64,000 bases of DNA from Mesorhizobium shangrilense (GCF_028826155.1 NZ_JAQGPN010000001.1:1245501-1309500); one strand, 5' to 3'; counted from the first letter of the stretch, positions 9,803-18,171 are shown. A program made the numbers and translations. Notes: a model not told the origin generated them from the sequence alone.

Positions 9803-11887
9803 TCACCGTGCCAGCATCACCTGGTCGCTGATTGCGGCAAGCACGCCGCGGACGTCCAGCGTGCTGAACGGCTTCTCCAGGATCTGCGGGCGCAGGTGCG
9901 GGGCCATGGCGTCCACTTCGGCGCGGGCGCCGATCATGTCGCCGGTCACGATCACGAAACGTCGCGCAAGATGCGGTCGCTTCTCCAGGATCTGCCGGTA
10001 AACGTCCATTCCTCCGGCCCCCGGCATCCGCAGGTCGCAGAACAGTATGTCCGGGTCCCCCTGTACGGAGAGCCCATCGAGCGTCGTGAAGGCGGTCTCG
10101 ATGCGGGCCTTCACGCCCATCAGCTCGAGGATGTCGGCCAGCGAGGCGGCGACGTCCGGTTCATCGTCGAGGATGACGGCGTTGCGCAGTTCGTTGGAGG
10201 TCGCCGTTGCGCCGCCGGCATCCATTTGAGAAGCGCCAACAGCCGGCAGCTCGACCAGGAAGCGTGCGCCGCTCGGCTCCGCCGGCTCGAACCAGATCTT
10301 GCCTCCGTGTCGCTCGACGATCGACTTTGAGATGGAAAGTCCGATGCCGGTGCCGACACCTGCCGGCTTCGTGGTGAAATAGGATTCGAAAATGCGTCCG
10401 CGGATACTTTCCGGAATGCCGACGCCGTTGTCTTCAACCGAGAAGCCGCATTTCGCTCCGTCCCGGAAGGTTCGCACCTTGATGCGGCGGACACCGCCGA
10501 CGCCGGCCAGCGCGTGCTGGCTGTTGACCAGGAAGTTGGCCGCCACCTGCGTCAGGTGGTCGGCGTCGCCCATGACGACGAGCTGGCTTGTGGCAAGCTC
10601 TGCGTCGACATTGATGCCGGTGCTGCGCGCGCCATAGGCGGTCACCTCCAGCGCCGAACGCACGACGCTGTTGAGGTCGGTCTCGGTCTGCGTGATCGGG
10701 TGCAGTCGCACCATGCCCAGAAAACTCTTGACGATGCGTCCGCAGCGTTCGGCCGCGGCGCGCACCTTCTCGGCGCGGGTTTTCGTGCTCGGGTCCACCG
10801 CGAACTCGTGCAGCAGCGTCGACTGCGCGACAACCACGGCCAGGGGGTTGTTCAACTCGTGCGAGACGCCCGCCAGCAGGGAGCCCATGGCCGCCATCTT
10901 CTCGTTCTGGTGGAGCTTCTCGCGCTGCCGGTTGATCTCGTCCTCGGCCTGACGTCTCTCGCGCAAGTCGCGGATCGAGCCAAGGATCAGGCGCCTGTCG
11001 GCGACCTCGACCTCCGTGGCGGTGAGCTCGATCGGGAAAACCTCGCCCTCGGCGTTCATGGAGGTGGTTTCGATGCGGCGGCCGAGCATCGGCCTGCCGC
11101 GTCGCTCCATATACTCGGCGCCATTGGCGTGGCCGGTGCGGTAATAAGGCGGGATGAGCGTGTAGAGGATGTCCTTGCCCAGGATATCTTCCTTCGGCCA
11201 GCCGAACATGCGCTCGGCGGCCGGATTGTACTCGACGATGCTGCCGGCTTCGTCGATCACGACCACGGCGTCGAGCGAAGCCTGCAGCATCGCGGTGCGG
11301 ATGACCTCACTCACATGGGCTTCGGATTCGGATCGCTCCACCGCCTCGCCGATCGACATGGCGATCAGCTCCAGCGTCGCCTTCTCGTCGTCGGACCATT
11401 CGCGTTCGGTCACGCAGTCGTTGACAGCGAGCGTGCCCCAGAAATGCCCGTGGGCGAAGACCGCCACGGACAGGAACGACCTGATCCTCTGCGTCTCGAA
11501 ATCCTCGCGCAGGAACCCGATGAGATCGCGCGTGTGACCGGCGAAGATCTTGCCCTGCCGGACATCTCCGGCAAGCTTCTCCAGCAGCGGGTCATTGTCG
11601 ACCATGGACTGCACGATCAGGGTGGGCGCCCTTTGGATCTCCGGGATAGTGGGCTCCGACCAGTAGGCGGCGATCGATTGCGCAAAGCCGGCCTCCGGCA
11701 GGTCGCGCATTCGGAAGAGGATGGCGCGGTGGCAGGTCAGCGCGCGGCCGAGCGCCCCCAGTGCGCCGTCGATCTCGGTTTGCCAGTTCGCCGCCTTGCG
11801 CAGGCTGCGCACGATCGCCGCGCAAGCCACCGTGAGCCCGGACGCGCCGTGCTCGGCATCGGTGGCTGCCGTCAATTTATCGGTCAT
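9803..11887 (-). CDS. Hybrid sensor histidine kinase: GAF, PAS, HisKA, HATPase, receiver
   Basis: A 694-residue soluble sensor kinase with no membrane helix. From the N-terminus: a GAF domain (about 25-180), a PAS domain (about 190-310, AVVVIDEAGSIVEYNPAAERMFGW), a HisKA dimerisation domain with phospho-acceptor His in SLLAGVSHELNNPLAVV, an HATPase with N box (NFLVNSQHAL) and G boxes (DNGVGIP, GTGIGLSI), and a C-terminal receiver with phospho-acceptor Asp in ILFCDLRMPGAGG and conserved Lys in ILEKPFS. The start at 11887 (MTDKLTAATDAEHG) lies 25 bases after the response regulator stop. The upstream extension of the frame overlaps the regulator and is not family-like. The signal is unknown. Confidence 0.92.
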   Translation of the reverse strand: MTDKLTAATDAEHGASGLTVACAAIVRSLRKAANWQTEIDGALGALGRALTCHRAILFRMRDLPEAGFAQSIAAYWSEPTIPEIQRAPTLIVQSMVDNDPLLEKLAGDVRQGKIFAGHTRDLIGFLREDFETQRIRSFLSVAVFAHGHFWGTLAVNDCVTEREWSDDEKATLELIAMSIGEAVERSESEAHVSEVIRTAMLQASLDAVVVIDEAGSIVEYNPAAERMFGWPKEDILGKDILYTLIPPYYRTGHANGAEYMERRGRPMLGRRIETTSMNAEGEVFPIELTATEVEVADRRLILGSIRDLRERRQAEDEINRQREKLHQNEKMAAMGSLLAGVSHELNNPLAVVVAQSTLLHEFAVDPSTKTRAEKVRAAAERCGRIVKSFLGMVRLHPITQTETDLNSVVRSALEVTAYGARSTGINVDAELATSQLVVMGDADHLTQVAANFLVNSQHALAGVGGVRRIKVRTFRDGAKCGFSVEDNGVGIPESIRGRIFESYFTTKPAGVGTGIGLSISKSIVERHGGKIWFEPAEPSGARFLVELPAVGASQMDAGGATATSNELRNAVILDDEPDVAASLADILELMGVKARIETAFTTLDGLSVQGDPDILFCDLRMPGAGGMDVYRQILEKRPHLARRFVIVTGDMIGARAEVDAMAPHLRPQILEKPFSTLDVRGVLAAISDQVMLAR

Positions 11888-11912
11888 AGATCCTGCCGCC
11901 GTCGCGGCGCGC

Positions 11913-12698
11913 TCACTCCGCGCCTGATCCACCCTGCAGGGAGAAGATGTAACCTTCACCGCGCACGGTGCGCAAGAAGCGTGGGTTGCCCGGATCGCTT
12001 TCGATCTTCTTGCGCAGCCGCATGACGCGGATGTCGACCGCACGCGAGGATTCTGGATCTTCCGCGAAGCCGATCGCCTCCGAAATGGCGGAGCGGGTCA
12101 GCAGGCGGTTCGGCCGAGCCAGAAACACCTCGAGGACGTCGAATTCGCTCTTGGCCATGTCGATGACGCCGCCGTCGGCGCCCGTCACGGCGCGACCGTC
12201 AAGATCGGCGGTAAAGCCGCCGAAGCTGACGAGCCGCCGCGCCGTCTGGCCGGACGCCTGCACGACGGGTCCCGAAGCATCCGGCGGAGGGGTGCGCCGC
12301 AGCACGCTGCGTACACGCGCCAGCAACTCCCTGAGTTCGTACGGTTTGACCAGATAGTCATCAGCGCCGAGTTCCAGGCCGACGACGCGATCGATCGACG
12401 TGCCCGCCGCCGAGGCATAGATGATGCCCGCGGAGAACTGCGAGCGCAGCCAGCGGCCGAGCGACAGCCCGTCCTCGCCGGGCATTGCAATGTCGAGTAT
12501 GGCGAGGTGGAAAGGCTCGGTTGCGGCAAGCTCGCGCATCGCCGCGGCGTTCTCGGCGGTCAGGACCTCGTATCCGTTGGCGCCGAGATACTCGGCGACG
12601 GCCTCACGCAAATCCGGCTCGTCCTCGACAACCACAACTCGGGCGCGCAGTTGGGCCTCACCTCCGCTTTCCGATGAAATTAGATTAGGTATAAACAT
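11913..12698 (-). CDS. Two-component response regulator, OmpR/PhoB family
   Basis: A 261-residue transcription factor. The receiver has the acidic pair VVVVEDEPD, the phospho-acceptor Asp in LAILDIAMPGEDG and the Lys in DDYLVKPYELREL. The C-terminal winged helix has SRAVDIRVMRLRKKIE and the closing TVRGEGYIF. It is cotranscribed with the hybrid kinase, which is the likely partner. The start is uncertain. The ATG at 12698 has no ribosome binding site, whereas GGAGGTGA (a perfect anti-16S match) lies 13 codons inside and is followed seven bases later by a CTG codon, just before the conserved receiver begins. Confidence 0.92.
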   Translation of the reverse strand: MFIPNLISSESGGEAQLRARVVVVEDEPDLREAVAEYLGANGYEVLTAENAAAMRELAATEPFHLAILDIAMPGEDGLSLGRWLRSQFSAGIIYASAAGTSIDRVVGLELGADDYLVKPYELRELLARVRSVLRRTPPPDASGPVVQASGQTARRLVSFGGFTADLDGRAVTGADGGVIDMAKSEFDVLEVFLARPNRLLTRSAISEAIGFAEDPESSRAVDIRVMRLRKKIESDPGNPRFLRTVRGEGYIFSLQGGSGAE

Positions 12699-12717
12699 AA
12701 TTCCAGTGTCGCTTGCG

Positions 12718-13425
12718 ATGGGTTGGAGAATGACCGGCAGGACCGTGGTAGCCCTGATCTGCGTAGCGGACCAAAATGGCGCCGGCCTCGAAGATCATCT
12801 CACCCGCCGCGGCTACGACGTGCGCAGCGTCGGCGAGGCGTGGGAGGCGGAGGCGCCGCTGTCTGCGCAGGACATAGACATTGCCGTCGTCGGGCATGGC
12901 GTGGCGCCGAACGTGGCTCTCGAACTCCTGCGCAACTATGCGGGCGAGGGCGGCCCGTACTTCCTGATGGTCTGGAGCCGGGCGGGTCTTGTCGACCGGG
13001 TGCTGGCGCTGGAACTGGGGGCGGCGGACGTTGTCGATGCGTCGATCTCCGCGCGGGAACTTGTTGCGCGGATCGGCGGACTGGCTGCACGCAAGGGCAA
13101 GGGCCAGAGGGATCTCTTGGTGCTCGAGAACGCCACGGTCGACCTGCGCTCGGCGCTGGTCATGCATCGCTCGGGCGCGCAGGAGCAATTGTCGGCCGGG
13201 CAGGTGGCGCTGATCCGCCTGTTTCTCGCCAGTCCCGGGAAAGTCCTGACGCGCGACGACATCGTCTCGGCCGCGCCGGCGGAGAATGCGGACGCCTACG
13301 ACCGCTCCATCGATTCCCGAATTGTCAGGCTGAGACGCAAGCTCGATACGGAAGCCATCGTGACGATCCGCGGAGCGGGCTATCGGTTCGACCCGCCATC
13401 GCAATTGCCAGGGCCCGCGCGCTGA
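12718..13425 (+). CDS. OmpR-family DNA-binding protein with degenerate pseudo-receiver
   Basis: About 235 residues. The C-terminal winged helix is intact (LTRDDIVSAAP, SRIVRLRRKLDTE, TIRGAGYRFDPP). The N-terminal half aligns with a receiver but has lost its active site: the acidic pair is replaced in ALICVADQNG, the phospho-acceptor Asp is replaced by Gly in DIAVVGHGVAP, and the conserved Lys is missing in DVVDASISAREL. It therefore probably acts without aspartyl phosphorylation. It diverges from the canonical regulator with only about 20 bases between the annotated ATGs. ATG at 12730 is an alternative start. A partner role at shared promoters is inference. Confidence 0.8.
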   Translation: MGWRMTGRTVVALICVADQNGAGLEDHLTRRGYDVRSVGEAWEAEAPLSAQDIDIAVVGHGVAPNVALELLRNYAGEGGPYFLMVWSRAGLVDRVLALELGAADVVDASISARELVARIGGLAARKGKGQRDLLVLENATVDLRSALVMHRSGAQEQLSAGQVALIRLFLASPGKVLTRDDIVSAAPAENADAYDRSIDSRIVRLRRKLDTEAIVTIRGAGYRFDPPSQLPGPAR

Positions 13426-13433
13426 CACTTCGG

Positions 13434-13586
13434 TCAGCGTACAGCGGAGACGACGAGGGGGTCTGGCTCGCCGGCAGCACCCGCGCGGTCGATCAGCACT
13501 GTCGCGACGGCTGCGAAGCCGAGGAGGCCTTGGGCGTAGAGCAAGGTTGCGAGAGCGGCGGCTGCGAATTTCGATCTCATCTCCAT
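13434..13586 (-). CDS. Small membrane or secreted protein, hypothetical
   Basis: A 50-residue frame starting MEMRSKFAAAALATLLYAQG, preceded by AGAGAGGG at suitable spacing. A short basic N-terminus and a hydrophobic run (AAAALATLLYAQGLLGFAAVATVLI) suggest a signal peptide or single membrane span with a short polar tail. It ends 8 bases from the end of the convergent OmpR-like gene. I recognise no family. Confidence 0.45.
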   Translation of the reverse strand: MEMRSKFAAAALATLLYAQGLLGFAAVATVLIDRAGAAGEPDPLVVSAVR

Positions 13587-13602
13587 GCCCTCTCTCTGAT
13601 CC

Positions 13603-13791
13603 TCAAACGCTTGCGGGCCGGCAACAGACCCAGACGTCGCCAGGCGAGGCCGGCTGCGGCAGGTCGGGGCTCGCAAGAATGCCGACAAGCGCCAGCGCCG
13701 CGGTGGCGCTTGCCACCTGGCACATCCATCCCGCGATCCGTGCGGACGTTTCGACAACGTGTTTGGCGTGGTTGCGCTTCATTGCACGCAT
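13603..13791 (-). CDS. Small hypothetical protein with one hydrophobic segment
   Basis: A frame of about 62 residues from MRAMKRNHAKHVVETS, with a possible later start at 13782. It has a basic N-terminus and a hydrophobic segment VASATAALALVGILASP, then ends DVWVCCRPASV. The frame is open further upstream, but that part looks like random translation. It stops 16 bases before the start of the next small gene, suggesting a bicistronic unit. Evidence is weak: no clear ribosome binding site and no recognised family. Confidence 0.35.
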   Translation of the reverse strand: MRAMKRNHAKHVVETSARIAGWMCQVASATAALALVGILASPDLPQPASPGDVWVCCRPASV

Positions 13792-13990
13792 AGGATGCTG
13801 CCGATCTGTTTCCGCTTCATGCCGCCGCGCGCAGCGTTGCTGTTGCAATGCGGTTGCGGGACGTCGCGCTCTTTTTCGCCGATACGAGGGTTCAGCGCTG
13901 TGCGCCTGTTCGGCTGAAAAACTCCGTTGCGGGTCAGGTTCTCGGAATTTTTGAGGCAATTTGCCCGTGTTCGTGACTTTCACCGATTAT

Positions 13991-14029
13991 ATGAGGTTTT
14001 TGAAACAGTCGTGAAACCAAATACCTCAT
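13991..14029. repeat. Imperfect inverted repeat upstream of the L,D-transpeptidase
   Basis: ATGAGGTTTTTG (13991-14002) and CAAATACCTCAT (14018-14029) form a 12-bp stem with one mismatch, around a 15-base spacer containing AAAC at both ends. It lies in the roughly 335-base gap 13792-14126, which otherwise shows no gene. It is about 100 bases upstream of the transpeptidase and could be an operator or an RNA hairpin. Confidence 0.45.
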
Positions 14030-14126
14030 GAAGTGAAATCAAGTCGAAACAAAGCGAAGCGATAAGCGCCGTCATGACGTCGGCCGGGGCCGGACGCCGG
14101 AACAGACAGGTTGAGGGGAAACGACC

Positions 14127-14573
14127 ATGACAATCGCTGCCAGACTGATCAACATTGCCGCCGCGACCCTTGCGGGTGCGGTCCTCCTAGGGGGTGTGGG
14201 CGCCGCGCATGCATCGAACCTTGTCGCCCGGATCTCGATTTCCACGCAGACGATGGAGATCCTGGTGAACGGCCGTTCCACCTTCGAGTGGAAAGTCTCA
14301 ACCGCCGGCAAGGGCTACGTGACGCCCACCGGTTCGTTCAAGCCCACGCGGATGCACAAGATGTGGTACTCGCGCAAATACGACAACGCGCCGATGCCGC
14401 ATTCGGTGTTCTTCCACGGCGGCTACGCCGTGCACGCCACCGACGCCATCAAGCGCCTGGGCCGTCCCGCCTCGCATGGCTGCATCCGCCTGCATCCGGA
14501 CAATGCTTCCGACTTCTACCGGCTGGTCGAGACCTTCGGCCCCGGCAACACGCGCATCGACATCGTGCGGTAG
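14127..14573 (+). CDS. L,D-transpeptidase, YkuD family
   Basis: A periplasmic cell-wall enzyme of 148 residues that forms 3-3 peptidoglycan cross-links or attaches proteins to peptidoglycan. The signal peptide is MTIAARLINIAAATLAGAV through AAHA. The YkuD catalytic motif is complete: His in VHATDAIKRLGRPASHGCIR and the catalytic Cys in SHGCIRLHP. The domain fills almost the whole mature protein, typical of the short ErfK-like enzymes abundant in rhizobia. AGGGGAA precedes the ATG. The gene is monocistronic, with two hairpins behind it. Confidence 0.93.
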   Translation: MTIAARLINIAAATLAGAVLLGGVGAAHASNLVARISISTQTMEILVNGRSTFEWKVSTAGKGYVTPTGSFKPTRMHKMWYSRKYDNAPMPHSVFFHGGYAVHATDAIKRLGRPASHGCIRLHPDNASDFYRLVETFGPGNTRIDIVR

Positions 14574-14585
14574 CCCCGGGGGGGC

Positions 14586-14629
14586 GGAGCGTTTCCTGGA
14601 GCCGGAGAGCTTGGGTTCGGAAACGCTCC
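14586..14629. repeat. Long-loop hairpin after the transpeptidase gene
   Basis: A perfect 11-bp stem GGAGCGTTTCC / GGAAACGCTCC with a 22-base loop, starting 12 bases after the stop. There is no U-tract behind it, so it is more likely an mRNA-end stabiliser or an interspersed repeat than the terminator itself. Confidence 0.55.
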
Positions 14630-14641
14630 AACACCGTCAGG

Positions 14642-14672
14642 ACGGCGCGGGCCTCATGGTCCGCGCCGTTTT
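14642..14672 (+). terminator. Rho-independent terminator
   Basis: A 9-bp perfect stem ACGGCGCGG / CCGCGCCGT with a 10-base loop and a short T run (TTTT, 14669-14672). It lies between the transpeptidase and the convergent cdsA-like gene. Confidence 0.75.
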
Positions 14673-14717
14673 GCGTTTCCCGAGGTACGGGCTGCTATCG
14701 AGGTTTTCGGTCCGGGC

Positions 14718-15653
14718 TCACACCGTCCACAGGTAGCGGACGATGTGGAAGAAGATCGGCGTGGCGAAGACGAGGCTGTCGGCGCGGTCGAGCATGCCGC
14801 CATGCCCCTCGATGAGGTGGCCCCAGTCCTTGACGCCCTGGTCGCGCTTGATGGCCGAGGCCACGAGCCCGCCGAGGAAGCCCAGTGCGCAGATCATGAA
14901 CGCGACCGCGCCGGCCTGCAGCGGCGTGAACGGCGTGATGACGGAGAGGGCGGCCCCGAGGAGGCTGGCGCTCACCAGCCCGCCGATCAGCCCCTCCCAG
15001 GTCTTCGACGGCGACACGTTCGGCGAGACGCGGTGCTTCCCGAACAGCTTGCCAAAAATGTACTGCAGGACGTCGCTGCCCTGCACGGTGACGATCAGGA
15101 AGACGATCAGCAACACCTCGCGGCCCTCGAAGCCGGGAATGTCGAGGAACAGCAGGAACGGCACGTGGCTGACGCAGTAGATGGCGATCATGATCGCCCA
15201 TTGCTGCGCGGCGATGCGCTCCAGGAAGCGCTCCGTGTCGCCGTGCAAGGCAGTCAGCGCCGGCATGATCAGGAAGCAGTAGACCGGGATAAAGATGGTG
15301 AAGAGGCCGTACCATTCGGTCCAGACCAGCCAGTACTGGAAGGGCAAGACGATGCCGAACATGCCGAGCAGCACCCAGTGGTCGCTCCGCCGCGTGTAGG
15401 TCAGCGTCACGAATTCCCTCAGCGCGGCGAAGGAGATGAAGGCGAACAGCAGGATGACGCCGTTTTTGCCGAACAGGATAGCGATGGAGAGCAGGGTCAC
15501 CATCACCCACCAGGCATTGATGCGCTGGGTGAGGTTGACGAGGGTCGGGCCCGGCTCCGCCCCGGCGCGCCAGGATAGCACCCCGGCGACGGTGCTTGCG
15601 AGCGCCAGCACCGCGAAGGGAGCCAGCAGCACGGGCAGGCTGAGGCCGGTCAT
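14718..15653 (-). CDS. cdsA: Phosphatidate cytidylyltransferase (CdsA/YnbB-like)
   Basis: An integral membrane enzyme of 311 residues that makes CDP-diacylglycerol from phosphatidate and CTP. Multiple membrane helices are present. The family signature lies in the C-terminal third: SPSKTWEGLIGG, then LGFLGGLVASAIKRDQGVKD and GHGGMLDRADSLVFATP with the metal-binding Asp residues. It starts within the stop of the acyltransferase gene (ATGA overlap) and closes the operon. Its length and company match YnbB of the E. coli ynbABCD set rather than the essential cdsA beside rseP and dxr, so it is probably a second copy for a dedicated lipid. Confidence 0.92.
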   Translation of the reverse strand: MTGLSLPVLLAPFAVLALASTVAGVLSWRAGAEPGPTLVNLTQRINAWWVMVTLLSIAILFGKNGVILLFAFISFAALREFVTLTYTRRSDHWVLLGMFGIVLPFQYWLVWTEWYGLFTIFIPVYCFLIMPALTALHGDTERFLERIAAQQWAIMIAIYCVSHVPFLLFLDIPGFEGREVLLIVFLIVTVQGSDVLQYIFGKLFGKHRVSPNVSPSKTWEGLIGGLVSASLLGAALSVITPFTPLQAGAVAFMICALGFLGGLVASAIKRDQGVKDWGHLIEGHGGMLDRADSLVFATPIFFHIVRYLWTV

Positions 15654-16330
15654 GAATGCCTCCTCGATGCCGGACGGCTCTCCGGGCGGGGGTCGAGTTT
15701 CAGCAGCTCCTCGTGCGCGCGGGCGAGGAAGGCGTGGCGCTCCTCGTCCGGCTCCGGGGCGATCGGCGCTCCAAATACGACGCGGCAGAGCAGCGGCACC
15801 GGCAAAAACTCGCCCTTGGGAAGCACGCGGGACATGTTCTCGATCCAGCAGGGGATGAGCTCAACGTGGGGGCGCTGTGTCGCGAGGTTGTAGATGCCCG
15901 ATTTGAAGGGCAGCAGCGGCGCGTCGGTCATGTTGCGCGTGCCCTCGGGAAAGATGATGAGCGAATCGCCCTCGTCGAGCACCTGCAGCATGACGGCAAG
16001 CGGGTCCTGCTTGCGCTCGGCCGAGGTCCGCTCGACCAGCACGGACGAGAGCATGTCCTCGGCGATGAAGCGCCTCAGCCGCGTCTTGCCCCAATAGTCC
16101 GCGCCCGCCACCGCGCGGGTTCGCGCCCGCTCGCGCGGCGGTAGGCAGGCCGAGAGCAGGATGAAGTCGCCATGACTGGCGTGGTTGGCGAAGTAGATGC
16201 GCTGCCGATCCGACGGCAAGGCGCCGACCCAAAGCGGCCGCACGCCGGTGACGACCCGCGCCACGGCGGCCAGGACGGCCGACGTCGCCGCCCGCATGAA
16301 CCGGAAAAGGATCGCCCTCAACTCGCTCAT
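15650..16330 (-). CDS. plsC: 1-acyl-sn-glycerol-3-phosphate acyltransferase (PlsC family)
   Basis: A membrane-associated acyltransferase of 226 residues that would convert lysophosphatidate to phosphatidate, the substrate of the downstream cytidylyltransferase. Acyltransferase motif I is FANHASHGDFILLS (HX4D) and motif III is IIFPEGTRN. An N-terminal hydrophobic stretch around ATSAVLAAVARVV suggests membrane attachment. It overlaps cdsA by 4 bases and follows the small membrane protein by 19 bases, so all are coexpressed. A PlsC homologue is not part of the E. coli ynb operon and is an addition here. Confidence 0.9.
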   Translation of the reverse strand: MSELRAILFRFMRAATSAVLAAVARVVTGVRPLWVGALPSDRQRIYFANHASHGDFILLSACLPPRERARTRAVAGADYWGKTRLRRFIAEDMLSSVLVERTSAERKQDPLAVMLQVLDEGDSLIIFPEGTRNMTDAPLLPFKSGIYNLATQRPHVELIPCWIENMSRVLPKGEFLPVPLLCRVVFGAPIAPEPDEERHAFLARAHEELLKLDPRPESRPASRRHS

Positions 16331-16349
16331 CGTTTCCCCGCCGGATTGG

Positions 16350-16799
16350 TTACGCGAAGTTGGCGATCATGGCTAGGATCGTCGCGATGGCAGACACCGA
16401 AAGTGCCATGATCTGACGCCGCGCGAGCCGCCGTGCCCCGGCGATGCGGTCGGCCGACGGCTGTGTGATCTCGGGCAGGGGCTTCAGCTGCGTCCGGGCG
16501 AGGAACTCGTCCACCGCGCGGCCGGCGGCGATCTCCTCGGGATAGGTCGACATCAGCGTGAAGAGCGCCGCGTCGAAGCGCAAGAGCGCGGAAAGTGCGA
16601 GCGCTGCGAGGGCGCCGGCGATGCCGGCAAGCGCGAACAGCGCGGTGAGGAAGGGGCGCGATCCGGGCAGGATGATGCTGACCGCCAGGGCTGCCGACAT
16701 GAATACGATCAGTGCGACGGCGGCGAGCGAACGTCGCTTCAGCTCGCCTGCGATATCGCGGCAGGCGGACTGGAAGTCCGAGTCTTGAGATAGCTCGTT
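16350..16799 (-). CDS. Hypothetical integral membrane protein of the lipid operon
   Basis: 149 residues from ATG 16799 (MNELSQDSDFQSACRDIAGE). A GTG at 16841 overlapping the previous stop would add 14 residues. There are two closely spaced helices (LAAVALIVFMSAALAVSIIL and FLTALFALAGIAGALAALAL), a polar middle part and a third helix at the C-terminus (IMALSVSAIATILAMIANFA). I recognise no domain. Tight spacing between the phosphatase and the acyltransferase genes suggests a structural or scaffolding role in the membrane pathway, which is inference. Confidence 0.75.
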   Translation of the reverse strand, partial: NELSQDSDFQSACRDIAGELKRRSLAAVALIVFMSAALAVSIILPGSRPFLTALFALAGIAGALAALALSALLRFDAALFTLMSTYPEEIAAGRAVDEFLARTQLKPLPEITQPSADRIAGARRLARRQIMALSVSAIATILAMIANFA

Positions 16800-16833
16800 C
16801 ATCGACGTTTGGTCGCTCCGTCGCGCCTCGACC

Positions 16834-18138
16834 TTACTCACCCAGATGCACCGGCCTTCCCGTTTTCCGCAGCATGGCTTCCGCCTGCGCCGGATCCTTC
16901 ACGCGTCCCGTGTCGATCAGCCATTCGGCGACGGCTCCCGCGCTGCGCTGGAAACCCAGCGCGCAGCAGACCAGCACCGGCCCGTCGTCGCGGCATTCCT
17001 CCATGAGGCGCGCAGCGCTCGCCAGGTCCGCGGCGGGTGGGCGCACGAGGTCCAGTAACGGGATCGCCCGCCAGTTCGCGGAGATGGCCGGCGGGCGTTC
17101 GAACTCGGCGGCGAGATCGACCACCGACGCGAATGCGCCGACCTCGCGCCGGCTCGGGAAGCGGCCGAGATGAACGCCGTCCGCAACCTCGACGCTCGGC
17201 GCAAGCCGCCGCGTCCACGCCCAGGCGTTAACGTGCGCGCCAAGCCGGTAGGGCATGAGCAGCCACCGGCTGGCGAAGCTGATGCATCCGTTCGGCGCTT
17301 TCTGGAACACTTTTGGTCCTCCGCCGAAATAGCCGAATGCGACGATGGCGAGAGCGAGTGCGGGCCAGAGCAGGAGGAGCCAGGCGGGATGGGGGTGCGC
17401 GCCGGCCCACGATGCCGCAAGCAGCAGCATCGCGCCGGCGAGATAGTACGCGCCCAGCCGCCGACGCCGGCCTTCACCGGTCAGCCTGAAGCCGGCCGCG
17501 GGGAGCGCCCCTTCGGCCGGAAACAGCCAGACGGCGAAGAGGCCGAGCAGCGCACCGGTCGGGATGTCGATGAAATGGTGCTGGTAGGTGGTCATCACCG
17601 ATGCGCCGATCAGAATGCACCAGGCGTGCCAGACGGAGCGCACACGCGCCGGCAGCCTGCGGCGCAGGTGATCCCAGATGATGACCAGCAGCGCGATGTG
17701 GAGCGACGGCGCCTGGTTGAACGGCCTGTCGAAGCCGGTCAGCACGTCGAACATGAAGCCCGGCAATCCGTCCGTCTCGGGCCGCGCAAAGCTTGCCGCC
17801 AGCGGAAAGGCGACGAAGCAGGAGACGGCGACGAGCTGCGCGGTGAGGTAGCGTCCGGCCAGCCTGTCGACGCCGGACCTGTCGTCGTTCACGAAGAGCG
17901 AAAGCGCGTAGAAGGCGTTGATCGACCAGTAGGGCAGGATCGACCAGGCGAGGAAGGGTACGGAACGCTCCCAGTCGAACACGATGCTGCCGACATCGGC
18001 TTGCGTCGAGGCGTACCAGTTGGCGAGGCCGTAGGTCAGATAGAAGACGGGCGCGAGGAAGGCCAGCCACAGCAGCGCGCGCCGGAAGACGGGAGCGTAG
18101 GCAGGGCGAGTGGTGGTGTCCGCGATCGCAGCCGTCAT
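16834..18138 (-). CDS. ynbD: PAP2 phosphatase fused to dual-specificity phosphatase (YnbD-like)
   Basis: A membrane protein of 434 residues with two phosphatase parts. The N-terminal two thirds are helices of the PAP2 lipid phosphatase type, with the short motif APSLHIALLVII and HHFIDIPTGALLG carrying the catalytic His residues. The C-terminal third is a dual-specificity phosphatase with the CX5R loop in VLVCCALGFQRSAGAVAEWL. Length and architecture match E. coli YnbD (about 430). It would dephosphorylate the phosphatidyl-alcohol phosphate made by the operon's transferase. ATG 18138 is chosen over a TTG at 18147. It lies directly behind the toxin-antitoxin pair. Confidence 0.88.
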   Translation of the reverse strand: MTAAIADTTTRPAYAPVFRRALLWLAFLAPVFYLTYGLANWYASTQADVGSIVFDWERSVPFLAWSILPYWSINAFYALSLFVNDDRSGVDRLAGRYLTAQLVAVSCFVAFPLAASFARPETDGLPGFMFDVLTGFDRPFNQAPSLHIALLVIIWDHLRRRLPARVRSVWHAWCILIGASVMTTYQHHFIDIPTGALLGLFAVWLFPAEGALPAAGFRLTGEGRRRRLGAYYLAGAMLLLAASWAGAHPHPAWLLLLWPALALAIVAFGYFGGGPKVFQKAPNGCISFASRWLLMPYRLGAHVNAWAWTRRLAPSVEVADGVHLGRFPSRREVGAFASVVDLAAEFERPPAISANWRAIPLLDLVRPPAADLASAARLMEECRDDGPVLVCCALGFQRSAGAVAEWLIDTGRVKDPAQAEAMLRKTGRPVHLGE

Positions 18139-18171
18139 GCCAAGCAAGGCCCGCGCCGCCTCTTTCTCATA

